NCBI GenBank assembly: GCA_963974125.1
Contig: CAXBCH010000019.1
Coordinates: forward strand, 22,469 to 86,468
Length of the DNA stretch: 64,000 nucleotides
DNA from: Haliea sp963974125
GTDB taxonomy: Bacteria > Pseudomonadota > Gammaproteobacteria > Pseudomonadales > Halieaceae
Direction of reading: 5' to 3'
In this document: positions 62,274 through 64,000 of the stretch, piece after piece
Layout of the letters: every line of letters begins with the position of its first letter
How positions within the stretch are numbered: the first letter of the stretch is position 1
Translations under genes and position numbers: made by a program
The notes under the pieces: generated by a model
The model's database searches: none
What the model was told of the DNA's origin: nothing
Seen by the model: only the letters and a program-made list of their open reading frames with translations

Positions 62274-62519
62274 TGCTTCATGGTAGCCGAGGCCGGGGTT
62301 GAGGCCAATGGCGGTGCAGCGACTTGTTCTTCCGCACCACTCTGGTGCGGCGCAGCCGCGATGACCGTATCAGCGTCCTCCCGGCCTCCGGTTTAATGCT
62401 GCTGTCACAGGCGCAATGCATGATTGAGTGAACTGGCAAGGTTCTTGCTGCCGCCAACACAAGCACGCACGACTTTTCCGCCACTACCCGCCGGGCTTGA
62501 GCCCGCCAGGAGTTACAGC

Positions 62520-63524
62520 ATGAGCGAGCAGGCACTGGAACAGCACCTCGAGGCCATCGGCAACGCGAGTGAAGCGGGAGCCGTGGCATTCTTCGACCTC
62601 GATGGCACCCTGATCGCAGGCTACTCGATTCTTGCGCTGGCGCTGGAAACCGCCCGCGCCGGACTCGGCCGCGGCGAGCTGCGCCAGTCACTGAAAATGC
62701 TCCGGGATGCGCTGGGGCAGCGCCAGCGGGAAAGTGGCGGCAACTACCACAAGCTGGTGCGGCGCCTGAGCCGGGCGCTGGCGGGCATCTCCGAGGACAG
62801 CCTGCGGCAACTGGGTGAACTGGCCTGCCAACGGCACCTCGCAAGGAGCCTGTACCGGGAAGCCATCAGCCTGGTGGAGGCGCACCGGGCCGCCGGCCAC
62901 AAACTGGTGATCGTCACCGCGGCCAGCCACTACCAGGTGGAACCCATCGCCCGTCTGCTGGGTATAGAGGAAATCTGCTGCACCCGGCTGGAAGTGCTCG
63001 AGGGACGTTTCACCGGCAAGGTGATCAGCCCCATGTGCTACGGCGAGGGCAAGGCCCTGGCGGCGCGACGGGTTGCCCGGCGCCACCACACCGGGCTGGA
63101 CAAGTGCTGGTTCTATACCGATTCCAGCGCCGACCTGCCGCTGCTGAAACTGGTGGGGCACCCGGTGGCGGTGAACCCCTCCGACAGTCTCGGCGCCCAC
63201 GCCCGCAACCAGCGCTGGCCCCAGCTCAGTTTCGCCAGCCGGGGCCTGCCGGATGTCGAATCCCTGCTGCGCACGGCACTGACCGGACAGGCGGTAACGG
63301 CGACGGCGATGGTCGGCGCGATCGGCAAGCGCCTGGGGCTGCCACGCTTTGCCAATGCCAATCGCGTCACCCAGTTGCTGGGCGATCTCGGCAGCGGCTT
63401 TGCCGGGCTGGAGTTTGATATCGAGGGTGCCGAATACCTGCAGCAGCGGCGCCCGGCGATTTTCGTGTTCAATCACCAGAGCCTGCTGGATGCCATGGGT
63501 ATGCGTCCGGTGATTACACCTTGA
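62520..63524 (+). pseudogene. HAD-IB hydrolase / 1-acylglycerol-phosphate acyltransferase fusion, interrupted by IS66
   Basis: The N-terminal HAD domain (residues 1-230) has the nucleophile motif FFDLDGTLIAGYS with Asp26 and Asp28, then KLVIVTAASHY and YTDSSADLPLLKLVG. A linker leads to an acyltransferase domain whose HX4D motif is NHQSLLD (His319, Asp324). The next residues up to the stop (GMRPVITP) appear to be IS-derived, so the remaining acyltransferase domain is cut off and would lie beyond the element. Start chosen at 62520, with AGGAG 7 bp upstream. The intact family couples a phosphatase-like domain with PlsC-type acylation. Only the HAD part may still work. Confidence 0.8.
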
Positions 63525-64000
63525 TTCCAGGTGCCCAGTTATGTGGCAGCAGATCATCAAGGTCCGACTGCCGGGCGCTCGGCAAGCGCTCCAGAACGTC
63601 ACGCAGGTAAGCCTGCGGATCCAGACCGTTGATCTTTGCCGACTGGATCAGGGTCATGACATTGGCACCACGCTGGCCACTGCGTAGGGAGCCTGCAAAC
63701 AGCCAATTGCTTCGCCCAAGGGCCCAGGGCCGGATCTGGTTTTCCACCCAGTTGTTATCGATTGGCAGATTGCCGTCATCCAGGTAGCGGATCAGGGCTG
63801 CCCACCGTTTCAGCGTGTAATCGATGGCCTTCGCGGTCCGCGTACCGCTGGTGAGCCGGGATCGCTGGCCCGTCAGCCACTCGCGCAAATGCGTTATTAC
63901 GGGCCGCGCCTCGGTGTCGCGCAGCCGCTGCCTCTCGTCTGGCGACAGGCCGCTGGCCTGTCGCTCAACGTCATAGAGCATGCCGATGTACGATAGCGCT
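63499..64000 (-). mobile_element. IS66-family insertion sequence (one end, partial)
   Basis: The terminal sequence begins GTATGCGTCCGGTGATTAC at 63499, with the transposase stop about 15 bp inside. Its position is set by where host acyltransferase sequence ends. IS66 elements make 8-bp target duplications, so the flank TGCCATGG (63491-63498) should reappear after the other end, which lies outside the window. Confidence 0.75.
63514..64000 (-). CDS. tnpC: IS66-family transposase, C-terminal part (partial)
   Basis: The open frame reads from the right edge (ALSYIGMLYDVERQ) to a stop at 63514. The DDE-transposase end is visible in LIRYLDDGNLPIDNNWVENQ (the catalytic Glu is in WVENQIR), then IRPWALGRSNWLFAGSLRSG, and the IS66 C-terminal domain GLDPQAYLRDVLERLP. 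It is the standard large ORF of IS66 elements. The N-terminal and accessory genes lie beyond the window. Confidence 0.9.
   Translation of the reverse strand, partial: ALSYIGMLYDVERQASGLSPDERQRLRDTEARPVITHLREWLTGQRSRLTSGTRTAKAIDYTLKRWAALIRYLDDGNLPIDNNWVENQIRPWALGRSNWLFAGSLRSGQRGANVMTLIQSAKINGLDPQAYLRDVLERLPSARQSDLDDLLPHNWAPGIKV

Overview
The window is a GC-rich, gene-dense chromosomal segment of an aerobic, respiring gammaproteobacterium. Gene content (Ccm system I for cytochrome c, sdhCDAB-sucA, Pho/Pst with long PstC and PstA, ZipA, TtcA, HrpB, DbpA, OxyR) points to the Pseudomonadales/Cellvibrionales side of the class. A marine Halieaceae- or Spongiibacteraceae-like organism is my best guess from protein flavour only; I see no rRNA or tRNA gene that would settle it.

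Layout from left to right. 1-6.6 kb is a TCA block: sdhCDAB-sucA on the minus strand, divergent from gltA, with a clear sigma70-type promoter for each side. 6.7-9.3 kb holds a FabH-type ketosynthase and hisC, convergent, separated by two covarying palindromic repeats. 9.4-19.5 kb is a phosphate-starvation block, phoB-phoR, pstSCAB-phoU and a porin, with three Pho-box-like sites. 19.6-24.3 kb carries a REP-type palindrome and a 2-oxoglutarate:ferredoxin oxidoreductase cluster (korAB plus a GltD-like iron-sulfur flavoprotein). 24.5-31.7 kb is smc-zipA-ligA-SLT lipoprotein. 31.9-39.7 kb is ttcA followed by the complete ccmABCDEFGHI operon. 39.8-49.9 kb holds mdh, a TetR regulator, the ybbA/ybbP/tesA locus, bioA, ygiQ and cfa. 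50-64 kb is more mixed: a DUF2189 membrane protein, dbpA, an SRPBCC protein, vapBC, oxyR divergent from a rubrerythrin/Fe-S protein/DUF3501 module, a 2-hydroxyacid dehydrogenase, a glycosyltransferase with an unknown partner, hrpB, and a HAD-acyltransferase gene cut by an IS66-family element that runs off the right edge.

The genes combine into a few coherent jobs: oxidative TCA metabolism with two different ways to oxidise 2-oxoglutarate (SucA-type dehydrogenase and Kor), cytochrome c maturation for respiration, phosphate scavenging, and a peroxide-defence island. Two genes are visibly damaged. cfa has an in-frame amber codon about 40 codons before its natural end, and the HAD-IB/acyltransferase gene is interrupted directly after its HX4D acyltransferase motif. 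The least explained structures are the two palindromic elements at 7.9-8.16 kb, which share a core but have unrelated self-complementary arms, and the rubrerythrin/Fe-S/DUF3501 module. Product names rest on motif and sequence recognition by eye; no database search was run.
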